Part shown: piece after piece, positions 9,117 through 17,098 of the stretch
How the letters are laid out: every line of letters starts with the position of its first letter
Position numbering within the stretch: position 1 is the first letter of the stretch
Origin: Saprospiraceae bacterium
GTDB taxonomy: Bacteria > Bacteroidota > Bacteroidia > Chitinophagales > Saprospiraceae
Direction of reading: 5' to 3'
Assembly: GCA_021299835.1 (NCBI GenBank)
Contig: JAJTER010000026.1
Location: 1-32,354 of the forward strand
DNA: 32,354 nucleotides
Program-made: the position numbers and the translations under genes
Notes under the pieces: model-generated
What the model saw: only the letters and a program-made list of their open reading frames with translations
Databases searched by the model: none
What the model was told of the DNA's origin: nothing

Positions 9117-9974
9117 ATGAATAACCCAATAACTGAAAATTGGTTAAACGATTTTATTCGCAGAGGTATTGCGGAAGATGTTGGAGACGGAGATCACACC
9201 GCCCTGGCTTGTATTCCTTCTGCCGACCGAAAATCGGCCAGACTTATCGTGAAACAGGAAGGTGTTATTGCCGGCCTCACTATCGCGGAGGCTATTTTTC
9301 ATTACCTTGATCCTTCTTCTACCTGGAAATCTTTAAAAAATGAGGGTGAATATGTTTTTCCAGGTCAAATAGCTGCTGTTTTAGAGGCAAATACACGGGT
9401 TATTTTAAAGGGGGAAAGACTGGCTTTGAATACTATGCAGAGGATGAGTGGTATTGCTACCCTAAGTCATAGGTTGGCAAATAAAGTGGCCGATCTACCC
9501 GTCCGTTTAATTGACACCCGGAAAACGACTCCTCTGCTTCGTCCATTGGAAAAACGGGCCGTGTTGCTGGGTGGTTGTGAAAATTATCGCTTCGGGCTTT
9601 TTGATCGTATCATGATAAAAGATAATCATATCGATGCTTCAGGAAGTATAACCCAGGCCTTAAAACAAGTACATAACTATCTTAATTTTCATGAACTTCA
9701 ACTTGAAATTACCGTTGAAGTAAGGAATAAGCAAGAAATTGAAGAGGTTTTAGCCGTTGGAGGTTGTCAGCGGATTATGTTGGATAATTTTTCTCCCGCT
9801 GAAATTAAAGAAGCTATAGTTCTCATTGGAAAAAAAATGGAAATTGAGGCTTCAGGGGGTATTAATGAGGATAACTTGAGGGAATATGCGGAAACTGGGG
9901 TCGATTTTATTTCCTTAGGCGCTTTGACGCATTCCGCAGGAAGTTTAGACCTGAGTCTTAAAATAATTTCTTAA
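9117..9974 (+). CDS. nadC: Nicotinate-nucleotide diphosphorylase (carboxylating), quinolinate phosphoribosyltransferase
   Basis: The third step of de novo NAD synthesis: quinolinate plus PRPP gives nicotinate mononucleotide, CO2 and PPi. At 285 residues it has the normal length. Motifs in order: AEDVGDGDHTALACIP (19-34), ERLALNTMQRMSGIAT (100-115), DTRKTTPLLRPLEKRAV (133-149, the quinolinate/PRPP-binding segment), GGCENYRFGLFDRIMIKDNH (152-171) and the C-terminal EASGGINEDNLREYAETGVDFISLGALTHS. The commonly seen N-H-R of the fourth motif reads N-Y-R here, a conservative change. It is divergent from gldB. No other nad gene is in the window. The start follows AAATAA closely, suggesting a very short leader. 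Confidence 0.94.
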   Translation: MNNPITENWLNDFIRRGIAEDVGDGDHTALACIPSADRKSARLIVKQEGVIAGLTIAEAIFHYLDPSSTWKSLKNEGEYVFPGQIAAVLEANTRVILKGERLALNTMQRMSGIATLSHRLANKVADLPVRLIDTRKTTPLLRPLEKRAVLLGGCENYRFGLFDRIMIKDNHIDASGSITQALKQVHNYLNFHELQLEITVEVRNKQEIEEVLAVGGCQRIMLDNFSPAEIKEAIVLIGKKMEIEASGGINEDNLREYAETGVDFISLGALTHSAGSLDLSLKIIS

Positions 9975-10201
9975 GGTGGAAATTGCTCCACTAAAAGAAT
10001 TAATGTGAAGAACATGCAGCTTACAATAAGCCAAAATCTAAGGTCGCGATGTAGTTGGGGAATAGGTTCAAGTTTCACTCGGGTATTTGTTTTTATCGCT
10101 GTTAAGCAAAAAGGATACCATAGCAAAAAATCGTTATATGTCTCAAACCTATACCAGTGGCTGAATTTACTGTTTAAAAATGACAAAAAATTGTTAGTCA
10201 A
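9971..10201 (-). CDS. Possible small single-pass membrane protein (uncertain)
   Basis: A 76-codon minus-strand frame fills almost the whole gap between nadC and the hydroxyglutarate oxidase gene. It has a TTG start and no ATG upstream before an in-frame stop. The product has an aromatic-rich N-terminal half (SHWYRFETYNDFLLWYPF), a charged middle (RVKLEPIPQLHRDLRFW) and a C-terminal hydrophobic helix (LIVSCMFFTLILLV). The composition looks more protein-like than the competing plus-strand frame (10005-10220). The stop falls in the TTAA that ends nadC, which gives stops on both strands by itself and is no evidence. I do not recognise a family. It could equally be noncoding. Confidence 0.33.
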   Translation of the reverse strand: MTNNFLSFLNSKFSHWYRFETYNDFLLWYPFCLTAIKTNTRVKLEPIPQLHRDLRFWLIVSCMFFTLILLVEQFPP

Positions 10202-10230
10202 ACTACTTAAATATACCTAATTTTTATACT

Positions 10231-11433
10231 ATGAAAAAAGATGTTTTAATTATAGGAGGTGGAATTGTTGGACTTGCTACAGCATACAGACTTTTGTTGG
10301 AAAAACCTGAATTATCCCTGACGCTGGTAGAAAAAGAAGCAGGGTTAGCAAAACATCAAACGGGACACAATAGTGGCGTTATTCATTCGGGTATCTACTA
10401 CCGCCCGGGAAGCCTCAGAGCTAATAATTGTATTACCGGATACAAGGAATTGCTTGAATTTTGTACCGCAGAGAACATTCCTTTCGATATTTGTGGTAAA
10501 TTGATTGTTGCCACCTCAGAACAGGATATTCCCAGTATGGAAAAAATATGGCAAAATGGACTGCAAAACGGCCTGACAGGCATTCGCCGTATTTCAAAGG
10601 AGGAAGCCCTGGAAAGAGAACCTCATATTCATGTTAAAGAGGCTATTTTGGTTCCTCAGGCGGGGATTGTCGATTATACCACGGTTTCATTGAAATATGC
10701 AGAAAAAATAAGGGCCTTAGGCGGAGAAATTTTAACGAACTTTAAGGTAAACCAAATTATAAGATCTAAAAGTGACATAGTCATCCGATCTTCCGATGCA
10801 AGAGAAATTTCAGGGAGTATTTTAGTTAATTGCGCTGGCTTATATTCCGATAAAGTGGCTCAAATGACTGGAATGCCTTTACCTCCACTTCAAATTATAC
10901 CTTTTAGAGGCGAATATTATGACCTGAAACCCGAAAAACAGTATTTGGTGAATCACCTGATTTATCCCGTTCCAAATCCTGATTTTCCTTTCCTTGGGGT
11001 TCATTTTACCAGAATGATAGGGGGAGGTATTGAAGCTGGACCCAATGCAGTGCTGGCTTTTAAAAGGGAGGGGTATTCCCGTTGGGACATTGACGCAAAA
11101 GAATTGGCAGAAACTATATTTTTTCCCGGGTTCCGTCGTTTAGCTACCAAACACTGGCAACACGGTTTGGGAGAATTACACAGATCATTCTCCTCCGCCG
11201 CTTTTGTAAAAGCGCTTCGTCACCTGATTCCTGAAATTAATGAGGAAGATTTAGTTCGTGGTGGCGCTGGTGTCAGAGCAATGGCAACCGATAATCTAGG
11301 TAATATGAGTGACGATTTTCTTATATTTGCCGATAACCAAATTGTCAATGTATGCAATGCGCCTTCGCCGGCAGCTACCGCCTCTTTGGCTATTGGTAAA
11401 ACAATTGCATCAAAAGCATTAGATATTTTATGA
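10231..11433 (+). CDS. lhgO: L-2-hydroxyglutarate oxidase
   Basis: A 400-residue FAD enzyme of the DAO family that oxidises L-2-hydroxyglutarate to 2-oxoglutarate, a metabolite-repair role that recycles the product of promiscuous dehydrogenase activity. The N-terminal Rossmann motif is VLIIGGGIVGLATAYRL (dinucleotide-binding GGGIVG at 9-14). The family-specific segments KHQTGHNSGVIHSGIYYRPG (about 45-64) and LVPQAGIVDYTTVSLKYA are clear, as are PFRGEYYDL, FPFLGVHFTRMIGG and the C-terminal GGAGVRAMA and NAPSPAATASLAIG. The length equals E. coli LhgO-type proteins. It is 13 nt upstream of the aminotransferase gene and may be cotranscribed with it, although the functions are not obviously linked. 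Confidence 0.92.
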   Translation: MKKDVLIIGGGIVGLATAYRLLLEKPELSLTLVEKEAGLAKHQTGHNSGVIHSGIYYRPGSLRANNCITGYKELLEFCTAENIPFDICGKLIVATSEQDIPSMEKIWQNGLQNGLTGIRRISKEEALEREPHIHVKEAILVPQAGIVDYTTVSLKYAEKIRALGGEILTNFKVNQIIRSKSDIVIRSSDAREISGSILVNCAGLYSDKVAQMTGMPLPPLQIIPFRGEYYDLKPEKQYLVNHLIYPVPNPDFPFLGVHFTRMIGGGIEAGPNAVLAFKREGYSRWDIDAKELAETIFFPGFRRLATKHWQHGLGELHRSFSSAAFVKALRHLIPEINEEDLVRGGAGVRAMATDNLGNMSDDFLIFADNQIVNVCNAPSPAATASLAIGKTIASKALDIL

Positions 11434-11446
11434 TTTAAAGTGGGAT

Positions 11447-12571
11447 ATGGAAGCTATACAAATGGTTGATCTTAAAGGTCAATACCTAAGAATTAAATCT
11501 CAGGTGGATGAGGGAATTATGGAGGTTTTAACAGATACCTCTTATATCAACGGACCTCAGGTAACCTTATTTAAGAATAATCTGGAGAAATACCTTGGAG
11601 CAAAGAGGGTGATTCCCTGTGCTAATGGTACCGATGCGCTTCAAATAGCCATGATGGCTCTGGGGCTTAAACCTGGTGATGAGGTTATTGTACCCGCATT
11701 TACTTACGTTGCCACTGCAGAGGTAATTGCTCTATTGAACCTAAAACCGGTGATGGTCGATGTCGATGCCGATTCGTTTAATATTACGCCCGAAATCATT
11801 GAAAGGGCTATAACAGATAAAACCCGCGCTGTGGTTCCCGTAAATCTTTATGGTCAATGTGCTGATCTGGAAGGAATTAGAAAACTGTGCGACGAAAGGG
11901 GCTTATTTATGATTGAGGATAATGCACAGGCTATCGGCGCAGATTATTTGATGCAAAGTGGTATTAAAGTCAAATCAGGTACGGTAGGGCATATCGGTTC
12001 CACCAGTTTTTATCCCTCAAAAAATCTGGGAGCTTACGGAGATGGTGGTGCACTTTATACACAAGATGAAAACCTGGGAATGACCCTGCATAAAATTGCC
12101 AATCATGGCCAGACTAAACGTTACTATCATGATATGGTGGGGGTTAACTCAAGGTTAGATTCTATTCAGGCGGCTATTTTAAATGTGAAATTGACTTATT
12201 TAGATCAATTTGCGGCAGAAAGAATAGCGGTGGCCGATGCGTATGACGCAGCGTTCAAATCCATTGAGCAAATCCAAATTCCCTTTAGAGTAGCTTTTTC
12301 AAGTCATGTTTTTCATCAATATACTTTAAAAATAAATAACGGAAAACGGGATGAATTGCAATCTTTCCTGAAGGAAAAGGGTATTCCATCCATTATTTAT
12401 TATCCACTGCCACTTTACGAACAGGAGGCTTTTAAAAAGGAGGCTAATGTTCAATTTCTTCCTGTTACAGATAAATTATGTAAGTCTGTGTTATCTTTGC
12501 CTATTCACACAGAAATGAGTGAGGAGCAAATAGCGTTTATTACGAATACGGTGAGTCAATTTTTTAAATAA
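11447..12571 (+). CDS. DegT/DnrJ/EryC1/StrS sugar aminotransferase, WbpE-like
   Basis: A 374-residue PLP-dependent nucleotide-sugar aminotransferase. Conserved elements: the N-terminal MVDLKGQYLRIK, CANGTDALQIAMMALGL (58-74), PGDEVIVPAFTYVATAEV, VPVNLYGQCAD, EDNAQAIGADY (157-167, cofactor Asp158), and SFYPSKNLGAYGDGG (187-201) with Lys192 as the Schiff-base lysine. The wording of these motifs is closest to the WbpE/WlbC clade, which aminates UDP-3-oxo-GlcNAcA at C3. A WbpD-like acetyltransferase follows with no gap, which is the natural next step, and supports this reading. No WbpA/WbpB-type dehydrogenase is in the window, so the substrate must be made elsewhere or the true substrate differs. 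Confidence 0.85.
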   Translation: MEAIQMVDLKGQYLRIKSQVDEGIMEVLTDTSYINGPQVTLFKNNLEKYLGAKRVIPCANGTDALQIAMMALGLKPGDEVIVPAFTYVATAEVIALLNLKPVMVDVDADSFNITPEIIERAITDKTRAVVPVNLYGQCADLEGIRKLCDERGLFMIEDNAQAIGADYLMQSGIKVKSGTVGHIGSTSFYPSKNLGAYGDGGALYTQDENLGMTLHKIANHGQTKRYYHDMVGVNSRLDSIQAAILNVKLTYLDQFAAERIAVADAYDAAFKSIEQIQIPFRVAFSSHVFHQYTLKINNGKRDELQSFLKEKGIPSIIYYPLPLYEQEAFKKEANVQFLPVTDKLCKSVLSLPIHTEMSEEQIAFITNTVSQFFK

Positions 12572-13150
12572 ATGGAAGATATTTTTATTCACCCCTCTGC
12601 TATTGTTGACGAAGGCGCTGTCATTGGTGCAGGTACAAAAATCTGGCACTTTACCCATGTTATGTCGGGCGCCTTCTTGGGTAAGCATTGTAATTTGGGT
12701 CAAAATGTATTCATAGCCAACGGGGTAATCCTTGGAAATAATGTTAAAATCCAGAATAATGTATCCCTTTATACGGGCGTTATTTGCGAAGATGATGTTT
12801 TTTTAGGCCCTTCCGCAGTTTTTACCAATGTCATTAATCCCCGGAGTGCCGTAAACAGGAAAGCTGATTATAAACAGACTATCATAGGAAAAGGGGCAAG
12901 TATAGGTGCTAATACGACGCTCGTTTGTGGCAATAAAATTGGTCAATATGCATTTATTGGCGCGGGAGCCGTGGTCACTAAAGAGGTCCCTGACTTTGCG
13001 CTGGTTATAGGAAACCCGGCCAAAGTAAAGTATTTTATGAGCAGAATGGGACATAAACTGGTTTTTTCATCAGAAGGACAGGCTGTCTGCCCGGAATCAG
13101 GGGAGAAGTATGTTATGAAAAATGGTATGGTTAATTTAATTGAAATATAA
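12572..13150 (+). CDS. Left-handed beta-helix N-acetyltransferase, WbpD/WlbB-like
   Basis: A 192-residue hexapeptide-repeat acyltransferase. Its opening FIHPSAIVDEGAVIGAGTKI and the following WHFTHVMSGAFLGKHCNLGQ are the signature of UDP-2-acetamido-3-amino-glucuronate N-acetyltransferases (WbpD/WlbB). Repeats of the [I/V]G-x4 type run to about residue 150 (IGANTTLVCGNKIGQYAFIGAG, then NPAKV). The C-terminal tail PESGEKYVMKNGMV is also typical of this clade. It would acetylate the 3-amino group placed by the upstream aminotransferase, using acetyl-CoA, to give a 2,3-diacetamido sugar for surface glycans. The start codon directly follows the upstream stop, so the two are translationally coupled. 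Confidence 0.85.
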   Translation: MEDIFIHPSAIVDEGAVIGAGTKIWHFTHVMSGAFLGKHCNLGQNVFIANGVILGNNVKIQNNVSLYTGVICEDDVFLGPSAVFTNVINPRSAVNRKADYKQTIIGKGASIGANTTLVCGNKIGQYAFIGAGAVVTKEVPDFALVIGNPAKVKYFMSRMGHKLVFSSEGQAVCPESGEKYVMKNGMVNLIEI

Positions 13151-13159
13151 AAATAGCTA

Positions 13160-13798
13160 ATGGAAGAAGTTGATTTATTATCTAATAATGATTTGGTTGA
13201 GTTGGAAAAACCAAATTATCATAATTTGCACATTGATAATATAGAGAAAAAATGGTTCGCTATTTATACTCGATATAAGAGGGAAAAAATGGTGCAAAAA
13301 CAGTTGACGGAAAAGGGGGTAGAAGCCTATTTACCCTTAAGTACCCACAAAAGAGTATATACCCGGAAAATTAAAAAAATTGAATTACCGCTCATCAGTT
13401 GTTACGTTTTTGTTAAAATTGTCCAATCGGAATACTTTACCGTAGCTTCTACACAGGATGTTGTGAAATTTGTAAAGTTCAGCCACGAATTACTCGCCAT
13501 TCCAGAAAGAGAAATTAGTATTTTAAAGGCTATTACTGGCCAGAATATTGAAATAGAAGCTGTTGCACTGAAACCTGAAATCGGGGACGATATCGAGATT
13601 TGCTTCGGTAGTCTTTATGGCCTTAAAGGAAAATTAGTAGATCATCAGAATGATAAAAATGTGGTGATCGAGCTCGAACAAATGGGTTTTTCAATGAGAA
13701 TGCATGTTGATCCACAATTTATTAAAATAATAAATAAATCTAAACCAGAGGATAAGCCAGCTAAAAAGGTGGAAAGACTTTTAGACAAACTTGGTTAA
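13160..13798 (+). CDS. UpxY-type NusG-like transcription antiterminator
   Basis: A 212-residue specialised NusG paralogue. The NGN domain occupies about 30-110 (KKWFAIYTRYKREKMVQKQL, then GVEAYLPLSTHKRVY and LISCYVFVKI) and a KOW domain about 141-186 (IGDDIEICFGSLYGLKGKLV). A 29-residue acidic/polar N-terminal extension precedes the NGN domain and a basic tail follows the KOW. In Bacteroides, UpxY proteins are encoded first in capsule operons and suppress premature termination in the long leader of their own operon. Here the gene comes 9 nt after the WbpD-like gene, as the last of a short cassette, which is unusual. It could act in cis on a later operon outside the window or in trans. Confidence 0.83.
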   Translation: MEEVDLLSNNDLVELEKPNYHNLHIDNIEKKWFAIYTRYKREKMVQKQLTEKGVEAYLPLSTHKRVYTRKIKKIELPLISCYVFVKIVQSEYFTVASTQDVVKFVKFSHELLAIPEREISILKAITGQNIEIEAVALKPEIGDDIEICFGSLYGLKGKLVDHQNDKNVVIELEQMGFSMRMHVDPQFIKIINKSKPEDKPAKKVERLLDKLG

Positions 13799-13977
13799 TA
13801 TCCAACACCTTATGAATTTTTGGGAAATGTATTTAGGGTGAAGTTGCCTAATATTTGCTAAGGTAAACGCAGGTTGTTTATCGTAAATCTATTGTTAAAT
13901 ATTTGTTAGCTGCAAATAAAAGCGTACCTTTCGGTGAAGTTAATTCAAACAAGTCTGTTCTAATATTTTCCTTAGAA

Positions 13978-14979
13978 ATGTCAAATTATCGTATTATTCT
14001 GGCCGGTCAGTTCATCTTTAATAACCAACGCAGTTTCGAAATGGCACTGGCGCAGTATAATCAGCGTGTTGAAATTCATTTTAAATATGATGTATTTCTC
14101 CGAAGTGAAAATATATTTGATGTAGAACAAAATTGTTTGAATATTCCAAGGCATGTCGAGCCTGAAATTACTGAAAGAACTTGGAGAAATACGGTATCTG
14201 CTCTTGAAACCGTTTGCGAATATGCTATCGCAGGTAGCCTCAGTGCATGGAAACTGGAAAATGGTAAAATTATTGAATACAGGGAAATTGAACCAAATGG
14301 TGATAAATCTGCCATTCAGTCTTATTTACTGGGTAAAAGGTTAGTTGGAAGGGGGGAGGACAAGGCTGCAAAAGAGGCGTTAGATCAGGCCATTCAAAAA
14401 TGCGAAAGACACGCTAAAGCTTACGAAAGAAGGGGTTATGTAAATTTTAGATTGAAAAACTTTAGAGACGCCCTCTATGATTTTAACAAAAGTATTGTAA
14501 TTAATCCACATAGCGAAGAAGCACACTTCGGCAGGGCTTTTGTACGTATTATTGAAAAAGATTATGTGTCAGCTATCAAAGATTTTGATATTACACTGAA
14601 AAATTCTATTCCTCACCAACCCATTTTTTGGAAAACTAAGCGAATAAAAGGAGAATGCCATTTGATTTTGGGTGAGTATAAAATGGCGATTTTAGAGTTA
14701 ATTCCTGTCTCGAAAAGAGTTTTTCAAGAAGAAGATAATAACTTTGGATGGCAGAGGAAGGTTTGGTTCAATTTGGGGCAGGCATATTTAGGTGAAGAAA
14801 ATTTCAAAGAGGCAATAATTGCTCTGGAAAAAGCAAAAGGATTAACCGAGGGAAAAGATAATTTATCAAAAGAGGATATTGACGGATTAATTAAAGAGGC
14901 TAAATCTGGAAAGGTTCCTAGCCAATATCGAAATCCACTGCCTGGAAATATCAAAACAGGTGCTCCTTTTTTAAGCTAA
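13978..14979 (+). CDS. TPR-repeat protein of unknown function
   Basis: A 333-residue cytosolic protein without signal peptide or membrane segment. The frame is open further upstream, but only from a TTG at 13903 and with unconvincing sequence, so the ATG at 13978 is chosen. Residues 1 to about 110 form an unrecognised alpha/beta region (MSNYRIILAGQFIFNNQRS at the start, and WRNTVSALETVCEYAIAGSL). From about 115 on, TPR-type helix pairs follow (KAYERRGYVNFRLKNFRDAL, YDFNKSIVINPHSEEAHFGR and KVWFNLGQAYLGEENFKEAI), each with the small-residue spacing of TPRs. The last about 20 residues are Pro/Gly-rich. TPRs bind proteins or peptides; the partner is unknown. It is 179 nt downstream of the UpxY gene and convergent with uxaB. 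Confidence 0.75.
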   Translation: MSNYRIILAGQFIFNNQRSFEMALAQYNQRVEIHFKYDVFLRSENIFDVEQNCLNIPRHVEPEITERTWRNTVSALETVCEYAIAGSLSAWKLENGKIIEYREIEPNGDKSAIQSYLLGKRLVGRGEDKAAKEALDQAIQKCERHAKAYERRGYVNFRLKNFRDALYDFNKSIVINPHSEEAHFGRAFVRIIEKDYVSAIKDFDITLKNSIPHQPIFWKTKRIKGECHLILGEYKMAILELIPVSKRVFQEEDNNFGWQRKVWFNLGQAYLGEENFKEAIIALEKAKGLTEGKDNLSKEDIDGLIKEAKSGKVPSQYRNPLPGNIKTGAPFLS

Positions 14980-14995
14980 CTGCCTCAGCATCAAG

Positions 14996-16384
14996 CTAAA
15001 GTACATTTAAATATTCTCCCCATATCGATTCTTCCTTTTGTAATAATTTTACTTTCTCCTCCGTTGAAGAGGACGATAAATTAATCTTAGTTATAGCAGT
15101 TTTTGATATATTATCCATTGGGGTATCTTCATTATTTAAGAGAAAGTGTAAAATTTCTTTAATACATTCTACCATTTTTATAGGATTAATACCTGTCGTC
15201 TGCCTATATGATTTTAGCAGAGGCAATACCCGAATAGTAAGTTTCATAGGATACTGGACCGCAATGGACGTCCATTTATGCGCTATATTTGGGTTAGAGA
15301 ATCTATCTATTACGTCTTTTGCAAAAGATAATTTGTCTTCCTTTTTTATTTCTTTTGGCAGGGAAGGTATAATCTCTTCAAAAATGAGTTCCTCAGCGTA
15401 TTTTCTAAATATTGGATCACTCATCGCCAGATAAACTGTTTCAAACCCCTCCGCTATAGCCTTGGCACATAAAAGAGTATGTGAACCATTAAGAATGCGC
15501 AGCTTCAACTCTTTGAATTGAGAAATATCAGGAACGATTTTTATTTCATCATTAGCGCTTGAAAAAGTTAATAAATCATGCACTTCTTGTCCACCTTCAA
15601 TGGCCCAAAGGGCATAAGGTTCGCACATAATGGCATTAGAATCTGTATAGCCATATTTTTCAAGAAGCATTTGCTGATGCTCCTCTGATAATTTCCCCGG
15701 AACTATTCTATCAACAAGCGTATTGCTGAAAATCACTTTTTCATTTACCCATTCAACGAAGGACTTGGGATAGTCATTAAAATGAATCAGTTTTTCTATT
15801 ATATTCTTTAAGATGAATCCATTATCGGTTAATAATTCAGTGGGTAAAACAACTATTTTACTTTCTGGTGCATGACCCAGTTTAACATAGCGGTGATAAA
15901 GACATTGGGTTAATTTTCCGGGAAAGGAGATAGAAGGTTCAGGGGTAAGTTTCTCTTCCACGTATTGTAATCCCGCTTCTGTAGTATTTGAAATAATAAT
16001 CTGAATGCTTGGGTTAGCCGCAGAATTTAGCACATCAGACCACTGAGCATTTACATGTAATATTTTACTTATGGCACTACAGATAATATTTTCATTAACA
16101 TTCTGGCCATTTTTAACTCCCCGAATACTTAGGGTGTATAAGTTATCCTGCTCCTGAAGGGAAGAGACATCGCCAGTCTCGGTAGATTTTACCACGACAA
16201 TACGACCATTAAAAATACCTTTTTGGTTGGCTTTTTCGATAAAGTAATCGGGAAGTCCCCTCAATAAAACCCCTGTTCCAAATTGTAATACTTTATCAGG
16301 CAGCTGAAACTGGGCATCGCGAGGGATAGACAAGGAAGGATGGATCGATACTTGTCTTAAATTTTTAAGTGATAGAAGTGGCAT
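14996..16384 (-). CDS. uxaB: Tagaturonate reductase (altronate oxidoreductase)
   Basis: The NAD-dependent reduction of D-tagaturonate to D-altronate, second step of galacturonate breakdown. The 462-residue protein is a polyol-specific long-chain dehydrogenase. N-terminal NAD-domain motifs are LQFGTGVLLRGLPDYFIEKA (33-52) and GRIVVVKSTETGD; then NLYTLSIRGVKNG and IIISNTTEAGLQY. The catalytic C-terminal domain has TLVDRIVPG, CEPYALWAIEG and LKLRILNGSHTLLCAKAIAEGF, where Lys and Asn residues form the active site in this family. The length and the NxTE(A/V)G segment fit UxaB better than fructuronate reductase UxuB. It lies 10 nt after the NTF2-like gene and divergent from a LacI-family regulator. 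No uxaC, uxaA or kdg gene is in the window. Confidence 0.88.
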   Translation of the reverse strand: MPLLSLKNLRQVSIHPSLSIPRDAQFQLPDKVLQFGTGVLLRGLPDYFIEKANQKGIFNGRIVVVKSTETGDVSSLQEQDNLYTLSIRGVKNGQNVNENIICSAISKILHVNAQWSDVLNSAANPSIQIIISNTTEAGLQYVEEKLTPEPSISFPGKLTQCLYHRYVKLGHAPESKIVVLPTELLTDNGFILKNIIEKLIHFNDYPKSFVEWVNEKVIFSNTLVDRIVPGKLSEEHQQMLLEKYGYTDSNAIMCEPYALWAIEGGQEVHDLLTFSSANDEIKIVPDISQFKELKLRILNGSHTLLCAKAIAEGFETVYLAMSDPIFRKYAEELIFEEIIPSLPKEIKKEDKLSFAKDVIDRFSNPNIAHKWTSIAVQYPMKLTIRVLPLLKSYRQTTGINPIKMVECIKEILHFLLNNEDTPMDNISKTAITKINLSSSSTEEKVKLLQKEESIWGEYLNVL

Positions 16385-16394
16385 ACATCAGGCG

Positions 16395-16820
16395 TTAATG
16401 GGGAACAATTTTAGCGGATTGTCTTTCCCAAAGCTGCCAGTTTTTTCCCTCTTTCTTCCAAACCAATAAAATTTTTAAATTTATTTCTGCGGGAATTCCC
16501 TTATCGTTTGTTTTGGCTTTGAGGGTATGTCGCACTACAGCGATGTGTTTACTTAATTTAATGGACTGATCTGTGCACGATATTTCTGTGAAATCGTAAT
16601 TCCCATTGGTTAAATTATCGATGAATGTTGCTTTGTCCTCAAGATGTCCATTAGAATGTCCATACACAAGGTCGGGAGACAGGATGAGATTAAGGGCAGA
16701 AATATTAGGATTCAACATGTTTTGACGAAGAATCTCCACCTGGTTTTCTATTGATTGAGCCATTAAAGGTGTCGTTAACATAAACCAAAGGGTTAAGGTT
16801 GTAAAAAAGTTTTTAAGCAT
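16395..16820 (-). CDS. Secreted NTF2-like (SnoaL/DUF4440-type) protein
   Basis: A 141-residue protein with a signal peptide (LTLWFMLTTPLMAQ, cleavage after about residue 21). The mature part has the cone-shaped NTF2-like pattern: a helix with QVEILRQNMLN, then NLILSPDLVYGHSNGHLEDK, TFIDNLTNGNYDF, IAVVRHTLKA and the final strand pair LLVWKKEGKNWQLWERQSAK. The conserved YGHSNG pocket sequence is common in Bacteroidota paralogues of this group. The family binds small ligands or acts as simple enzymes; no activity can be assigned. As first gene of the uxaB unit it may act on a sugar acid or on pectin breakdown products in the periplasm, but that is inference from context. Confidence 0.78.
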   Translation of the reverse strand: MLKNFFTTLTLWFMLTTPLMAQSIENQVEILRQNMLNPNISALNLILSPDLVYGHSNGHLEDKATFIDNLTNGNYDFTEISCTDQSIKLSKHIAVVRHTLKAKTNDKGIPAEINLKILLVWKKEGKNWQLWERQSAKIVPH

Positions 16821-16847
16821 GACAAAAAGTTTTGGTATCTAAAAACT

Positions 16848-16879
16848 GGAAAAACCATCTTTCAGAAGATGGTTTTTCC
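16848..16879 (-). other. Perfect 14-bp hairpin in the 5' leader of the NTF2-like/uxaB operon
   Basis: Arms GGAAAAACCATCTT (16848-16861) and AAGATGGTTTTTCC (16866-16879) are fully complementary around a 4-nt loop. The hairpin ends 27 nt before the ATG at 16820. On the minus strand it is followed after two bases by five T, so it resembles a weak intrinsic terminator placed between promoter and gene, or an RNA-stabilising structure. No upstream gene on this strand needs a terminator here, since lacI is divergent. Confidence 0.6.
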
Positions 16880-17005
16880 AAGGTTTAAATTGATTAAAGT
16901 AAATCAAAGAGTTTTTAATGTAAAGGTGTTTTGCGGGTCAGATTACTAATGTTATGTCTAATCTAGTAATTAAATACAATATCTTATTTTGTTTCATAAG
17001 ATTAA

Positions 17006-17027
17006 TTTACGCAAACGATTGCGTAAA
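17006..17027. promoter_or_regulatory. LacI-family operator-like palindrome between uxaB operon and lacI-type gene
   Basis: Perfect 9-bp arms TTTACGCAA (17006-17014) and TTGCGTAAA (17019-17027) flank the spacer ACGA. The site is centred on a CG step, as LacI-family operators usually are because the hinge helices insert a leucine pair there. It lies in the divergent control region, 186 bp from the NTF2-like start and 87 bp from the regulator start. Its position and form make it the likely binding site of the regulator at 17114-18121. Confidence 0.72.
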
Positions 17028-17064
17028 ATAGTGTATTAACGAAAGAAAAAGGGAATGTATGAAA

Positions 17065-17098
17065 TTTGTGAGGTAATACTTTAATTCACTTACCTTTG
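17065..17098 (+). promoter_or_regulatory. Bacteroidota-type promoter of the lacI-family gene
   Basis: TTTG (17065-17068) and TAccTTTG (17091-17098) match the Bacteroidota -33 and -7 consensus with 22 nt between them. This places transcription start only a few bases before the ATG at 17114 and excludes the earlier in-frame TTG at 17096 as the start codon. Confidence 0.62.

Noticed and set aside
10005-10220. 71-codon plus-strand frame in the nadC-lhgO gap
   Set aside because: GTG start, no recognisable pattern, composition less protein-like than the opposite frame, and it ends 10 nt before lhgO without any promoter or family support.
13903-13977. Upstream extension of the TPR gene from a TTG
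   Set aside because: The 25 added residues look like translated intergenic DNA, and a good ATG exists at 13978.
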